Part shown: piece by piece, positions 20,253-31,274 of the stretch
Layout of the letters: every line of letters begins with the position of its first letter
How positions within the stretch are numbered: the first letter of the stretch is position 1
Assembly: GCA_030549175.1 (NCBI GenBank)
Contig: JAUKUA010000003.1
Coordinates: forward strand, 186,001 to 250,000
Reading direction: 5' to 3'
Length of the DNA: 64,000 nt
Source: Lasiosphaeris hirsuta
Taxonomy: Eukaryota > Ascomycota > Sordariomycetes > Sordariales > Lasiosphaeriaceae
Program-made: the position numbers and the translations under genes
The notes under the pieces: generated by a model
What the model saw: only the letters and a program-made list of their open reading frames with translations
Told to the model about the DNA's origin: nothing
The model's database searches: none

Positions 20253-22346
20253 TTACGCAGAAGCTAGGACAACCTTTTCCCCACCAATCGTCGGTTTGAC
20301 AAGAAGTCTAACATGTGTTTTTCCTGCCACCAACCTGATATCCGTCATGGTCCTGGTACTTTCACTGTGAAGCGTTCGATCCTCGCCGTCCAGACCATGG
20401 TAGAGCACAGCCAAAAGCGAATCCTTCCACAGCTCAGCCACTCGCCCTCTACGGAGCATGACAGCAAGCAACAAAATCCATCCAAGAGCTTCAATACCAA
20501 GCGGCAATGCCAGCCAAGGCCAACGAACCGCCACGACAGTCTCAGATATTCTGACCGAACCCCAGACGTGCTCTTCCTGCGTCAGGGCGAGGGAAAAGTT
20601 GTTTAATGCCGCTGCTATGCTCTGCATCACAGCACCCAAAGTTTTGTTTTGCACCCGCTTGTGTATGTCCTCAGACGTGAAGATGTCGCCTTCTAATGCC
20701 CTGTGGGTAGTTGAACGCCCATTACCGCGTCCGTCGCCCATTAACACCCACCCGCGCGAGCTGTGTGTGCGATAGGTGGTCTTGCTATCTCTATACACGC
20801 TGCTTAGGCGTTCCTGCACATCCTCGCCCCAGTAGAGATTTGATGCGCAAAAGTCCATAGTAGTAGAGTTGGCCACGAGGTCGACACCGTTGGGCGTTTG
20901 CGTGACGGGGGTCCTAGGCGAATTGCCCGGTTCGTCCGCGTCGGGGCTCCAGCATAACAGGTCAGGGTGGGCTGATGTGTTGGTGTAAACGCGCCCGAAT
21001 TTCTTGCTGGTCGAAACCGAAGTGGTAGACCCGTTTACGACAGAGACGCTCCACCTTGTTTTGCACAAGGTCAAAACGGCCCATTCCGCCGATTCCAGTT
21101 TGACATCTAGGTAACCCCGGCTTTCCGGAGCAGTAGAGAATCGAACAGCGCCCATCGTTATGAGGGAATCGCGAAGTTTTATTCTCGGTTTGATATGCCG
21201 CCCTGTGGGGTTCTGCTGGAGATTCATACGACCGATGATAAACCCTGGAAAGTTGATTGTGTACAACTCGGTACTGCTCGTGTATGAGAGCCCAAACGGA
21301 CTTGAGAGGGATATCTTGATAGTGGAAGCGAGGTAGTCCGAAACATCCGCGTCATCTTGGAACCAAATCTTGCAGCCATCATTCGTCTCGATCGATGCCA
21401 AGCTCTTAGTCTCATTCCAATTCTTCACCAAACCCTCAAACTCTTTCGACTCGAACCCAGCGCTGCAGTTCACTTTCAGGGCGGTCAGATCCGTGATGAT
21501 TTCGGAATCGACACAAAACTCAAGTGTCTCAAAGCTTTCAAATTGACAGTTACCCGAGGGACAATGTGCGCGGCGGTCGTATATCGCGGCATCGTTCCAG
21601 ATCGCGCTATTCAAAGCATCAAAGTATTCGCGATCCGGATTTTCTCCGCGGCTGAAATAAGCTGGTCGGGTTTGCCGTTCAGTCCAAACTTCGTCGGAGC
21701 TAACGTAGCGGCCCAACTGTGCCGTCCCTACCACTTGCTGCACAAACGGATCGACAGCAAGAGCGAGAATGATGATGGTAGCCCCGATGGATGCAATCGA
21801 GAAAGCAGTCTTGCCAAGGAGAAGTTTAGTGGCACCTAGCGGGCTCCTGCTAGCTTCGTCAAATGTTTCCAAATGGTCTAGGCGCCGCGGTTTCCACTCG
21901 TACCAATCCCATTTTAGCTGTCCAAGAATAGCCGAGACGGAGAAGATAAGGCTCGACTTGGAAACAGTAGACAAGGTAGCGATGATGGCGTTGAGGGATA
22001 TATCACCTGCGACGTAGGGGAATACTTTGCTGTCGTACTGTACGAGGATAAGGACTACGGCAGCCATGCTTGTAAATGAGAGCATCATGGATGCCAATTC
22101 CCATCCCCACCCATCGCCCAACCGGTTTAGACCACTTCGGACCCATGAGCAACCGTTGTTCAATCGACGATGGGCTGCTGACCACAGGTGGCGTTTTGGT
22201 ATCGAATATGGGAGGTGGGCGCCTGGCAGTGGGTTCTGGGGGGTTGGCTGTCTTTGCAAGGCAGAAAGCGAAGCCGTTGTGGTGGGCGTTACCAGTCGGT
22301 TTTCTGTTGGCTTTGGCGACGCAGTTATGGTAGTTGCTGTTGACAT
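20253..22346 (-). CDS. DUF3176 family multi-pass membrane protein, 697 aa
   Basis: This is a single intact exon from ATG 22346 to the stop at 20253. It has the DUF3176 layout: a Thr/Pro-rich N-tail, then GWGWELASMMLS opening membrane helix 1 (about 82-103). ISLNAIIATLSTVSK leads into helix 2 (about 118-143), followed by LKWDWYEWKPRRLDHLETFD and SRSPLGATKLL. Helix 3 (about 181-199) continues into LAVDPFVQQVV. A long Cys-containing lumenal or extracellular domain of about 400 aa follows, and a last helix (about 609-631) before a cytosolic tail. The family is widespread in filamentous ascomycetes and has no known biochemical function. No sign of decay, unlike its neighbours. Confidence 0.9.
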   Translation of the reverse strand: MSTATTITASPKPTENRLVTPTTTASLSALQRQPTPQNPLPGAHLPYSIPKRHLWSAAHRRLNNGCSWVRSGLNRLGDGWGWELASMMLSFTSMAAVVLILVQYDSKVFPYVAGDISLNAIIATLSTVSKSSLIFSVSAILGQLKWDWYEWKPRRLDHLETFDEASRSPLGATKLLLGKTAFSIASIGATIIILALAVDPFVQQVVGTAQLGRYVSSDEVWTERQTRPAYFSRGENPDREYFDALNSAIWNDAAIYDRRAHCPSGNCQFESFETLEFCVDSEIITDLTALKVNCSAGFESKEFEGLVKNWNETKSLASIETNDGCKIWFQDDADVSDYLASTIKISLSSPFGLSYTSSTELYTINFPGFIIGRMNLQQNPTGRHIKPRIKLRDSLITMGAVRFSTAPESRGYLDVKLESAEWAVLTLCKTRWSVSVVNGSTTSVSTSKKFGRVYTNTSAHPDLLCWSPDADEPGNSPRTPVTQTPNGVDLVANSTTMDFCASNLYWGEDVQERLSSVYRDSKTTYRTHSSRGWVLMGDGRGNGRSTTHRALEGDIFTSEDIHKRVQNKTLGAVMQSIAAALNNFSLALTQEEHVWGSVRISETVVAVRWPWLALPLGIEALGWILLLAVMLRRGRVAELWKDSLLAVLYHGLDGEDRTLHSESTRTMTDIRLVAGKTHVRLLVKPTIGGEKVVLASA

Positions 22347-24792
22347 TGTATAAATGCGTGATTAGGAGAGGAAGTAGGAATCGGGAAATATTGCACAGAG
22401 ATAATGAAATGATAACTCCAAGCAAGAATATCTCGGAGAAAGTCAATTTACTCGGCGTTGTCCTTGGTATATGCACTACTGTGTGCTAACTCCTTCATTG
22501 ACAGCCGGACGCCCGGCATGTTACAGCAATGCCATGTCGGTAGCCATGCCGTTGGGTTCGTCATTGTGCAAATCCTAAATACACCCAACGCTAGCCCGTG
22601 GATGGTGCAGGCCACGCGTCTTCAGCCCAGCCAAGGCGTTTTCCATTGTGGTAGAGGTGTGGGGGTTAGGCAGAAATGCTGTACTCATTACCTAATCAGT
22701 ATCAACAAAAATACAAAGGTTTTTGGCATCAAATACACCCCGGAGTGGTTTGGGTTATTGTGACGACCCGCGTGGCCGTCACTGGGGCCGGCGCGGCCCA
22801 ATGTGCCCCCGCATGGGGGACAGTGCACAAGGACAGTACGCAGGAATCGCAGTAGGCCAGGAACACGGAGGACCAGTAGATGAACAACCAATCAAGAAGG
22901 ACTCTGTGCTGGGGGGAGCCTCTGTGAACAGAGGGTTATGGACAGACAGAGGCCAGTACCTGGCCCCAGCTGATCTGGTGACTGAATTAAGTACTTTAGC
23001 CTTCTGTGGAATTTTCTTTGCTTATACTATAATGTCAAAATCCTTGTTCTGAGGATACGGCCTTCTTTAGCGGCACTTAAAATGGATTCTAACGTGCTAT
23101 CTGAAAGATTATTAAAGCCTAGATAGTTACTTAACTGTTCGGTATACATCCTCTCCAGTTAGCTAGGTGTTAGATCTCCAAGGATTACGTAGTAGGTATA
23201 CAGTACCGATCCACAGGATCGGATTCGGGCCGAGCAATCGGCACAAATCCTACACATAAAAAAGCTTATAGGTAAGATTGACTTAAAACCTGATAACCGA
23301 TATCTCCACTCGCGATCAAACCTTATCTTGAACTTAGATAGCAGATAGCCGGATCTTCATATATAAGTAGAGGTTATTCCCCCTAATATCAGGATTCGAA
23401 ATCATCATCCTTCAATTCAATCACCGTTCAAGACCCCATCCCTCACACTCCTCCAATCCGTTATTAATCGTCCCTTACCCCCTATCCTACACACATGAAC
23501 AGGACCTCCTAGAACTAAAACTTGGAAATTAAAATAATTAAAACACTACATAATAGATTTTACGTATATATATATTAAAGAAGGGTAGCTTAAATTCTAG
23601 TAAACTGGGAAATTAAAGCCTAAATTCAGGATCGTATTACGCACGTACACCTGCGAGATATATTTTAAGCATCTAAAAATAGCCTAAATCTAGGACACTT
23701 AGAATATACTAGTATATACCCTGGGATGGTACACAATACCCCGGCTCGGATTTTGGGATGGTACTTAATGTCCCGGTTTAGAATTTGGGATGGTATATAA
23801 TATACCAGTACATAATAGGATGTCTCAGAATATACAGTTATATGCCCTGGGATAGTACACAATATCTCCCACAGTTTAATTTTAGATCTCAAGGTCCCAG
23901 GTCCTCATCTCGTACATTATTGAAGTTTGTCTCACCACCTAGCATCTACTAAGAGATACTTCCACTCTCTAGCTGAAATATATAGAAGTTGTTCATAGTG
24001 TCTGGAACATGTTATACTTTACGTTGTTGAATTTTGTTGTTTTAAGGGGGTTATTTTCTCGCGAGAAAAGGCAATAGAAACGGCAGGGGAAAAGGGTTAT
24101 TACGTTATAATAGTTTGCATAGTCTAGATCACCAGCTTTACTAGTGTAAAATTGACCCGACCTCTTGCTCTCGTTCTTTTCAAATTCCCTTGCCTGCTAG
24201 CTTACTAGGTGCTACGCTGGTTTGTATCGGCCACGTATGACCCAATAGGAAGCGAAGATTTTACGATGTTGCAGGTCCTCTGGCGGACCGATGAAATGTT
24301 TCCCAATGTAACTCCGCCCGGCGTTGATGCCCTGATTCTCGCTAAATCCAAGTCCCAGCCAATGGCAACTGCCTTGTCAAGCCAAATTGAACCAACCTGA
24401 CCTCCGGGTATGTAGTGCTTCCCGAAAATTTGGACGCGTGCCCCAGCCTACCATTTGGGTAAGTTTAAAATATAATAATCGAAACTGAAATGTAGTTCGT
24501 TGAGGCTGAATGCTGAGCGGGCAGTTGGGCATCAAGAACCACGGACTAATGTTCAGCGATAAGCTTCACTCTAAGCCGGGATCGTACCTTCATCATCTTT
24601 TAGAAGTTGGCTATACGAGAGATGTGGTATTTCTAGACAGCTACAGGCCTCGACGATAGATTTTATCTTAATGAATCATCTTTACCACCAACTTTCATTA
24701 CACCCCTCCCTCCTCCTCTTGTAACGAGACATAACTATTACCTTATCCTTCTTCATATATACTTGGGGCCTCTACCTTCTCGGTAATCCAAA
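22347..24792. other. AT-rich repeat DNA between DUF3176 gene and HET pseudogene
   Basis: No intact gene is visible. The sequence becomes markedly AT-rich from about 23050, with many TATA, CTAGATAG and TTAAAG strings. That is typical of RIP-mutated repeats. It includes a dispersed repeat at 23580-23895 (separate entry). A segment starting TGTGACGACC at about 22759 looks like the terminus of an LTR, but no partner end was found. Confidence 0.5.
23580..23895 (+). repeat. Dispersed repeat copy B (matches 46019-46385)
   Basis: It begins GAAGGGTAGCTTAAATTCT, as does the copy at 46019 in the same orientation. Both then share AGTATATGCCCTGGGAT-type text, and both contain internal sub-repeats of GGGATGGTAC...CCCGGCTCGGAATTTGGGATGGTA. 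This copy is shorter and more AT-rich. Boundaries are approximate. Confidence 0.75.
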
Positions 24793-25792
24793 ATGGCGGC
24801 AGTACCAACCTACGTTTACACGCCCCTTGAAACATCCAGGGAATGTATCATGCTTCTTGAAATTCGAAAATAGCTAGATTCAGATGTAGTCGATTATTAA
24901 CTCCTCACTTTTACCTTTAACGAGTACCCACTTTATACCGCAGTTTCTTACACCTAGAGGGATCCCAACGGTGTTATAAAGCGTATCAACCTCAACGGCA
25001 AGCTATTCACCGTTTACGAGAATCTCTGGCTGCTTTTACAGAACAAACATCATGTACCTATCGACATACGCCAGCCCCTGTGGATCGATGCGATTTTACA
25101 TTGACCAGTCTAACCACTCAGAGCGGAACCGCCAAGTCAGATTGATGAGAAAGATATACACTCAAGTACGCTACGTGGTTATCTAGCTCGGACAAGCGGA
25201 CCTTAACAACGACCTCGCTGCCGACTATATCAACAGTATCGATTCTACCTCACAATCAGATTTCTCAATCTTGGATACGAAGTAGGCGGTCCACAGCCTA
25301 CTCCAGCGAGTATACTAGTCTCGAGTGTGGATCGTCCAGGAGATTATGCTTGCGAGGGACGTCATTTTCCTCTGCGGTCGAAAGAGCTTCACGTGGCATC
25401 AGATGAGCTCTATCCGTCGAACAGCGAAGGGAGTGAGAGATAAACAACTTGGATCTACTTCGTAATCTAAAACCTCAAACCGTGTCTTAGACGCTCGCGA
25501 CAATCCTGGATGGCTCATTATTGGGCAGAGGAGTCTGGTAGAGACTTTACCAAAGCGGGACAGACGGTTTCCGCTCTTCTGGCTTCTCAAAACCTATGGG
25601 AATCAACAAAGCGCAGATGTTAAAGAAAGAGTCTATAGAGTGCTTGGTCTTGCCACCAAAAACTCGCTGAAGGTAGACTACATCGTCTCCAAAGAAAACC
25701 TGTACGTCGAGGTGCTGCAGACCATTCTCAATGACCCCAAAGCATCACAGGCGCAAGACCTGCTCGACCCTATTACACATCCCGTAGGATAA
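24793..25792 (+). pseudogene. HET-domain gene destroyed by stops and a frameshift
   Basis: From ATG 24793 the frame reads as a HET domain opening (YVYTPLETSRECI, then NEYPLYTAVSYT followed by a TAG where the family has W). It continues with RINLNGKLFTVYENLW, then PLWIDAI. A single-base shift near 25100 moves to SNHSERNRQVRLMRKIYTQV, VVI-stop-LGQADLNNDLA, SRVWIVQEIMLARDV and FTWHQM. Near the end are NQQSADVKERVYRVLGLATK and EVLQTILNDPKAS. There are about seven in-frame stops, at positions where the family expects W or Q. These are explained by G->A or C->T changes. It is an inactivated heterokaryon-incompatibility-type gene. Confidence 0.85.
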
Positions 25793-26816
25793 AATTGTTA
25801 TCAACATCCGTATCATCATTATTGAAGCCATTCTTCTCAGCATATCTCCTTCTCTCCTCTGCATATCTTCTCTTACCCATTTTCAGATTTGCCTGCCACT
25901 GGGCTAAGATAGGAGGGCCACGTCTAATAAGAATAAAAATGAAGCAATCCGCTCGGGGGGTGTCTCAGCTTAAGGGTGAAATTTACCCACTTTCGTGGAT
26001 GAGGAAGGCGGGAATGGAGACCTAACGGGGGACGTAAACCGGGTTTTATGTGACTTTGGGGGGAGGGAAGAGGAGCGAAAAGGAGTTTGGGGGGGGGCGG
26101 GCCCAGTTTTGGGCTACCTGTGTCCCAAAAACTGGGACCTCGAGAAAAGTTACCATTCGAACCGCGGAGTACTGCCTACTCGTCTAAACTATGTTTGGCG
26201 ATTTCTCTGATCATTTCCTGATCATTTCCTGAGCAGTGCCTGAGTAGCGCTTGAGCAAGGTGGCTAGAGGCGGTGCAGGTGGCTGGGGTTGGTGAGGGCA
26301 ACTTTAGGGTAAAACAACAGCCGATACTGTACCGGTAGCTCGGCCTAGCTAGCTCACCTTCGTTACCCCCGCTGATCTCCCCGGCCAAGTCACAGCGAAG
26401 AGCGTCCTCTCGACCCCTTTTGGCTAAAGGAAGATAATCATTGTCCTCGCCCGTCTCACTACGGCTCCCAAGACTGGCTACAGCTGTTAAATAACAGCTC
26501 TGTCGCTTTGTCGTTCGAAGGGCTACTGCGCGGACTCTGGGAGTAACATAATAGCCAGTCAGCCGAGTTATATGCACCGTTACCGGGCATTATTACATAT
26601 GGTAGCTAGCTCAGTAGGACTCTCCTTCCGGATGGACACCGTTGGTGAGTCCTACAGCAAAGCGAACAAAAGGGAGAATTCAGTCAGATGCGAGGACACC
26701 AAGTCTCGTCCCACCTTTCCGCTTCACAAAGAACTCTACGCCTCCGCCCTTCGGCTTTCTGTACTTACAAATCTCTTCTACCTCCCAATCTCATCAGCAT
26801 CATCCGCTGCTAAAGT
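25793..26816. other. No supported gene
   Basis: This stretch includes a G-run near 26087-26100. Segment 26294-26316 is the inverted partner of 19398-19420. A minus-strand open frame at 26176-26577 has no recognisable domain, but it may be downstream text of the Myb-like fragment that follows. Confidence 0.4.
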
Positions 26817-27083
26817 TTAGGGGTTATCGCATAGTCGCTGGGGCCCACGAGAAGGGCTAGTCTTAAGCTTGGCGTAATATCTCGCCTCAATAGCTGTGGC
26901 AGAACGTCCTGGAAGTTTCTTGGCAATTGCAAGCCAAAATAGTCCTTGCTCCTTCAGCAGGCAGAACGTGTATCTCGCCCTTTGCAGAGTCGACTTGGGG
27001 TTTGCTGTAGTGCCCTTGCCTTTAGCGGATCTTGTGCTGCTCTGTCTCGCCAGGTGGCGGCTCTTAGCTGAGGAAGCGGAGCT
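26817..27083 (-). pseudogene. Myb/SANT-like domain fragment
   Basis: A minus-strand frame between two stops encodes a Ser/Lys-rich leader and then RYTFCLLKEQGLFWLAIAKK, PGRSATAIEARYYAKLK. This is the third-helix signature of Myb-like domains seen in fungal repeat-associated proteins (W/F-x-x-IA-x-x-FPGRS-x-x-A-x-x-x-x-Y-x-x-KLK). The first conserved tryptophan region is degraded and no start or other domain is visible, so it is a fragment. Confidence 0.5.
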
Positions 27084-27356
27084 TTAGCCCTCTTCGTGCC
27101 TTGCACATGGGTCCCAAGTAAACTGCAGCTGGAAAGTCAGTACTGTACCCCGTTTAACGTGGCGTGTTTGAGGACCGCATTTCCAAGGGCCATTCCTTGA
27201 ACTTCGCGGCAGGGGCTTTCACAGTCTCCTCTTCTAAGACGGACCCCCAGTGGTTCCGAGGACGAGATGATCCCTGAACTTGTCCTTGGTGGGCGGCACA
27301 GTGTTGATGCGTCTGCTGATGAGCGGCCGTTCCGCCGGTTGTAAGGGTTAAAACGT

Positions 27357-28352
27357 TCACCCTACGGTGCTTGCATTATGGCGGTCGGACATCAGCCTGG
27401 CTGTGCTCAGTGTCACTGTCCTTAATAGGACTGTACTGTAGTCCTCCCTATCATCCCTGGTATCGCGGTGTCGACGGGGTCCGATGGCGCGTTGAGGGCT
27501 GACTGGGGCTTGGCTGAGGGGCGGCGCTGGTTTAGTGTTATCGCCTTCGTTGGCCGAGTTATGGCGTATGGTGTCGTCTCGAATTTTGCTTCGGGCGGAA
27601 CGAGGACAGTCTTCGTTATCGTCCGGCTCGATAGGGCATACATATTCGCAAGGTTGGCTCTCACCATTCAAAGAGTCTGTCCGCGGTTGTTGGAAAGGCA
27701 GCCATGTGGACTCAGAGAATGACAGGGTGGGTTGTCCTCCCTGGCCTTGGACGATTTGGTATCTCCGTAGGCGCGGCTTCGTACGCGCTGGTACATAGCA
27801 GACAGTCTGGGGTGCCTGAGGCACCTGAGACCCTTGTGACAAGAAATTCCTGCGCACTGGGATGAACGGCTGGATGTCGGAGCTGGCTGGCCATGCTCTG
27901 CGCGCGTGCAGAGTCCTTGGTGAGGCAGATGATGGTGCTTGGTAACATTCTAGGCTGCGAGACTTCTGCTGCTGCTGGGTTGATAAAAATCCATCGTCTT
28001 GGCCGGCTCCACCGGTGACCGAAGGCTCCTTCGCGTCGCTGTCACCATTGCCACCAAGAGTAGCGTTGACATCCTTGTCTGCTCTGGCGTGTCGGCGTAT
28101 GGCCCACTTTAGGGATGGGAAAGCTAGTAACGGCGACGCTGTTGCGGGAGCAGTTGAAAGCTCGTGCGGTGGCGCGAAAATATTGTTGGGCCGACCGTCG
28201 TCGGAATTGTCCCAATCGTCGCAGTTAGACTCGCCATTGCTAACTAGGACTGCATGGTGAATCCTCGGGACTGCCACGTCGAGGATTGTGTGCATCCTGC
28301 AAAGGCGGCGGATGTGAAGGGGCTCCAGAGATGGCTGCAGGGAGGTCCGCAT
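27357..28352 (-). CDS. Hypothetical disordered protein, 331 aa
   Basis: An ATG-initiated minus-strand frame of 331 aa. It is rich in Ser, Pro, Arg and Gln (for example a QQQQ stretch, and PQAPQTVCYVPARTKPRLRR), with no recognised domain. Its first codons overlap the end of the Tc1-type transposase fragment upstream, and an alternative frame is also open for 195 nt. It could be a real low-complexity protein, or read-through of noncoding DNA; overlapping plus-strand frames are up to 87 aa. Confidence 0.35.
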   Translation of the reverse strand: MRTSLQPSLEPLHIRRLCRMHTILDVAVPRIHHAVLVSNGESNCDDWDNSDDGRPNNIFAPPHELSTAPATASPLLAFPSLKWAIRRHARADKDVNATLGGNGDSDAKEPSVTGGAGQDDGFLSTQQQQKSRSLECYQAPSSASPRTLHARRAWPASSDIQPFIPVRRNFLSQGSQVPQAPQTVCYVPARTKPRLRRYQIVQGQGGQPTLSFSESTWLPFQQPRTDSLNGESQPCEYVCPIEPDDNEDCPRSARSKIRDDTIRHNSANEGDNTKPAPPLSQAPVSPQRAIGPRRHRDTRDDREDYSTVLLRTVTLSTARLMSDRHNASTVG

Positions 28353-28358
28353 TCTGAA

Positions 28359-28544
28359 TCAAAATACTGTGGCTTGTGTTGATCTGAAGGGTCGGAGGTT
28401 CAATCGGATCGTCTGAATCAAGCGCTCGCTGCACCCGGCAATACTAGCCATTTGAACGCCAGTAAGCTCTCCGCTCAATATCATATCACGGATTTGGCTG
28501 TGCTGAGCATGTGCAAGACTTGGCACCATGGTTGAACGCTTCAT
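28359..28544 (-). mobile_element. Tc1/mariner-type transposase N-terminal HTH fragment
   Basis: From ATG 28544 the frame encodes LAHAQHSQIRDMILSGELTG, then IAGCSERLIQTIRLNLRPF and a premature stop after RSTQA. It matches the N-terminal paired-like HTH of fungal Tc1-type DDE transposases, where the family continues FGSTRAPxNxxGRP. No DDE catalytic region follows in any frame, so only the 5' end of the element remains. Confidence 0.65.
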
Positions 28545-28559
28545 GTGCTGGTGCTGTCG

Positions 28560-29230
28560 AGTTCATGACGGAGATGACTCAACTCGGGGCACAGTAATCT
28601 GAGCAGCCATTTCTGGAGCTGGAGATGTTGGGGTAACTACATATGCGTAGTATTCAATGCAACTATAGAGGATATGTCAATAGAGTAGAGCAAGTATAGC
28701 TGCATATGTATCAGAACTCTACAGTCAGTCACTATCAGGTCTTGGCGTTGATCTGGTACCGTACCCTTTAAATGCTAAGGTTTTGGTACGTACAAATCAT
28801 TCAGCCAAAAGTCGCTTCCCTTAACGCACCGACGACCTACGGATCCGTAGGGAATTCGCTCATTCTCGTAGGGAAAGTATTTGGCAGGTCTTGCAATGTA
28901 TATGTCAGCGCCAAGGCTGAATGGTCTCTGCGTAGAAGAAATGTGCGGCCCAGATGCCGGAAGCCGATTTCGAACGCGACTGTACGCGTCGGTTTATCTA
29001 ATCAGATTCGGAGCATGGAATGCAGTCTTTTTGCATAGGTGCACTCAATTTATTTTTTTACGAATAAAAGCATTATACATAATCCCAGGTCGACAGGAAC
29101 TAAATCACCAGAAATGAACCGTTTTTTTTCCCCCAGTCCACATACACCCATGTCTTGTATTGTGCATGAGCCCACTAGTGCATCCCAAAGTATCAACTCC
29201 CGGATGCGACTCTCAGATTGCGACACTCCA
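28560..29230. other. No gene seen
   Basis: AT-rich at 28630-28700, with GCATATG direct repeats (ACATATGCGTAG and GCATATGTATC). It may include flanking sequence of the Tc1-type fragment; I could not identify a terminal inverted repeat. Confidence 0.35.
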
Positions 29231-29746
29231 TTATTCATCTTTTGACACACGCCCGAGTGGTATTTCTTGACCTGGCTGGATCCACGGTTGCATCATCGCT
29301 CTTGCACAGTATGGATTAGCTTGAGATTGGAAAAGGAAACAACAACGCTTCGCTACATACTGCCGAGTGGCGTATGCTCTTAATGTCAAGACAATGTCGT
29401 GGTGATGCGTGAATGTGTTTGTTGGATGCCATGTTGCACTCGAAAACTTGGAGACATGCGGCCTTGTGCTAATGGGAAGCAAACCTGAAGCATCGCGATG
29501 GCTTCCATCACGAATGCCCTGAAATTGGCCGTTGGAAAGACCACGCATGTGGATTGACTGCATATCGAAAGCAAGAATGCCTTTTGCCCGTAGTTGGCGA
29601 TGCGTTATCCAGATTGTAGCAACTGCCAAGAGCGACGCGGCGATACCAAAAACAATGGTGAGAATAGAAGTGGATTGCGGAGAAACCAATGCGGGGACTC
29701 CCTTGTAAGTTTCATCTTGAATTTAGGTTGGCTGGGAGAGGGACAT
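29231..29746 (-). pseudogene. Small single-pass membrane protein with an early stop
   Basis: On the minus strand, ATG 29746 (context CAACATGTC) starts MSLSQPT. TAA at 29725-29723 follows, and then the same frame continues through IQDETYKGVPALVSPQ and a strong membrane helix (ILTIVFGIAASLLAVATIWI), ending in THRQLRAKG. The stop is one C->T change from glutamine. The remaining sequence to 29231 is open but less protein-like, and may contain an intron or 3' UTR. Such helix-THRQLR proteins are common as small fungal hypothetical genes; no function is known. Confidence 0.5.
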
Positions 29747-29749
29747 GTT

Positions 29750-31270
29750 GAGACGATAATGGAATAAGGTGATCAAAGCCGAAAGATGCTTGGAGATCGA
29801 AGGTGTCTGAAAGGAGACCCAGAAGATGCGGGCGGGCCTTGGTTGAAATTAAATGGACCGGCGATGTATTATCTGCCCACACTTGCAGAGTACGGATTAT
29901 CCAATGCGCAATCATAGCTGAAGGAATTTAAACTGCGTCAACGCACGTGATGCGGCGGACCGCCTAGTTGCTCAAATGCAGCTGCTGGGCCCTGGCTTTT
30001 AAGGTAGGGCGGCCGTGTTACACCAGCCTGGATGTACCTTTTTCTGCACAGGGTCGGCCCTCTGTCACCGCCATTGGTGACAAGAAACGTGTGTGCGAAG
30101 ATCGACCCCATGTCTGTCTATCACCCAGCGCGGGCGAGGTAGCATTAGGCACGTAAGCACTTTCACGCACCGTTGCCAATATAGACAGCGTCGAATTGGG
30201 ATATAAACCGGAGGGGTTAAGGCCGGGGTCGAGATGCAATGATGATACCGGCTTGGGTGGCAGTGGCACACCCAGTGGCACGGACGGACCGGGGGGGGCT
30301 CAGGAGGGTGAAATGCAATTTGGATGGGTTTCCCAGCTCTTCTTTCGCAACAGAGCCCAGTAGCTCCCTGAATGCCTCGCGAGGCGAAAGTATGAAGTTG
30401 GATGAAGTCAAAGATACCACGTTGGCCTGGCCGATCAGGATGCAGGCAGCGTGCAGGTCAGGTGCATGCAAGAGACAGATGAGTTCAGCGAGTCCTCCCG
30501 TGTGGCAGCCACAATGCGACGCCTGTTATTGTGGGTGCGATAAGCGCGATGCTTGCGATGAGGGCGAGCTGTGTGATAGGTAAGGTATGATGAAAACCTG
30601 TCAACTGGGAGGTTGATTGGGCAGACTTGCCGCACCCTACAGTGTCTTTTCATTGCCGTGCTCCCCTGACGCCCGTCTTATTACACACCAAGCGCGGCCG
30701 TCGCACATTTTGCACCTTTTGCGTCCATTCCCATTGGTTTTGGTTTGGGGCATGCTTGATACATCCGTTGCATGCATCCGCATGGGCTACATGTGGCGGT
30801 CTGGCAGGCCACGACAGCAAGGCGCAGGTCCTAATTCTAACATGGGGAACAGAAAACCGAACTCGAACATATGTGAACGATGCATTCCGTCGCACCTTTG
30901 CCAGCCCGTCGGCTCCCCTTGTCAACACCAGGCTCCCATCGCACATACAATTGGCAAGGCTCGCACCTTGGTACCTGTATCAGGATCACCCTTGTTCAAA
31001 CCACTGCTCATTTTTATTCGACGCCCCCTTCCGTGGCCTGGAGCTGGCTTTCCAAGGCCATTTCGGGAAGTTCAGTGGGAGCAATTTGTGTCAAATTACA
31101 TAAGCACTCCAGCGCTCTCGCGAGCGCTTCAGCCACTTTTTTGCTGATAAGAGGGCCTTGTAGCCAAGTGAGCGCTTTTTTGCGAGCACTTGACCGCCGC
31201 TTCAACACACTCGCAACACGCTCGATTACGCTGAATACGGTTGATATACGTAGTACTTGGCAACCTGAAC
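29750..31270. other. No supported gene
   Basis: Overlapping ORFs of 60-180 aa occur on both strands, but none has domain content or coherent splice sites. The 3' part forms the upstream region of the Zn2Cys6-ankyrin gene at 31275. Confidence 0.4.
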
Positions 31271-31274
31271 CGCC

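Noticed and set aside
22759..23040. Possible LTR or coding segment starting TGTGACGACC
   Set aside because: No second end, target duplication or partner copy found in the window; kept only as a remark.
30617..31147. 176-aa plus-strand ORF
   Set aside because: Several overlapping frames of similar length and no conserved features.
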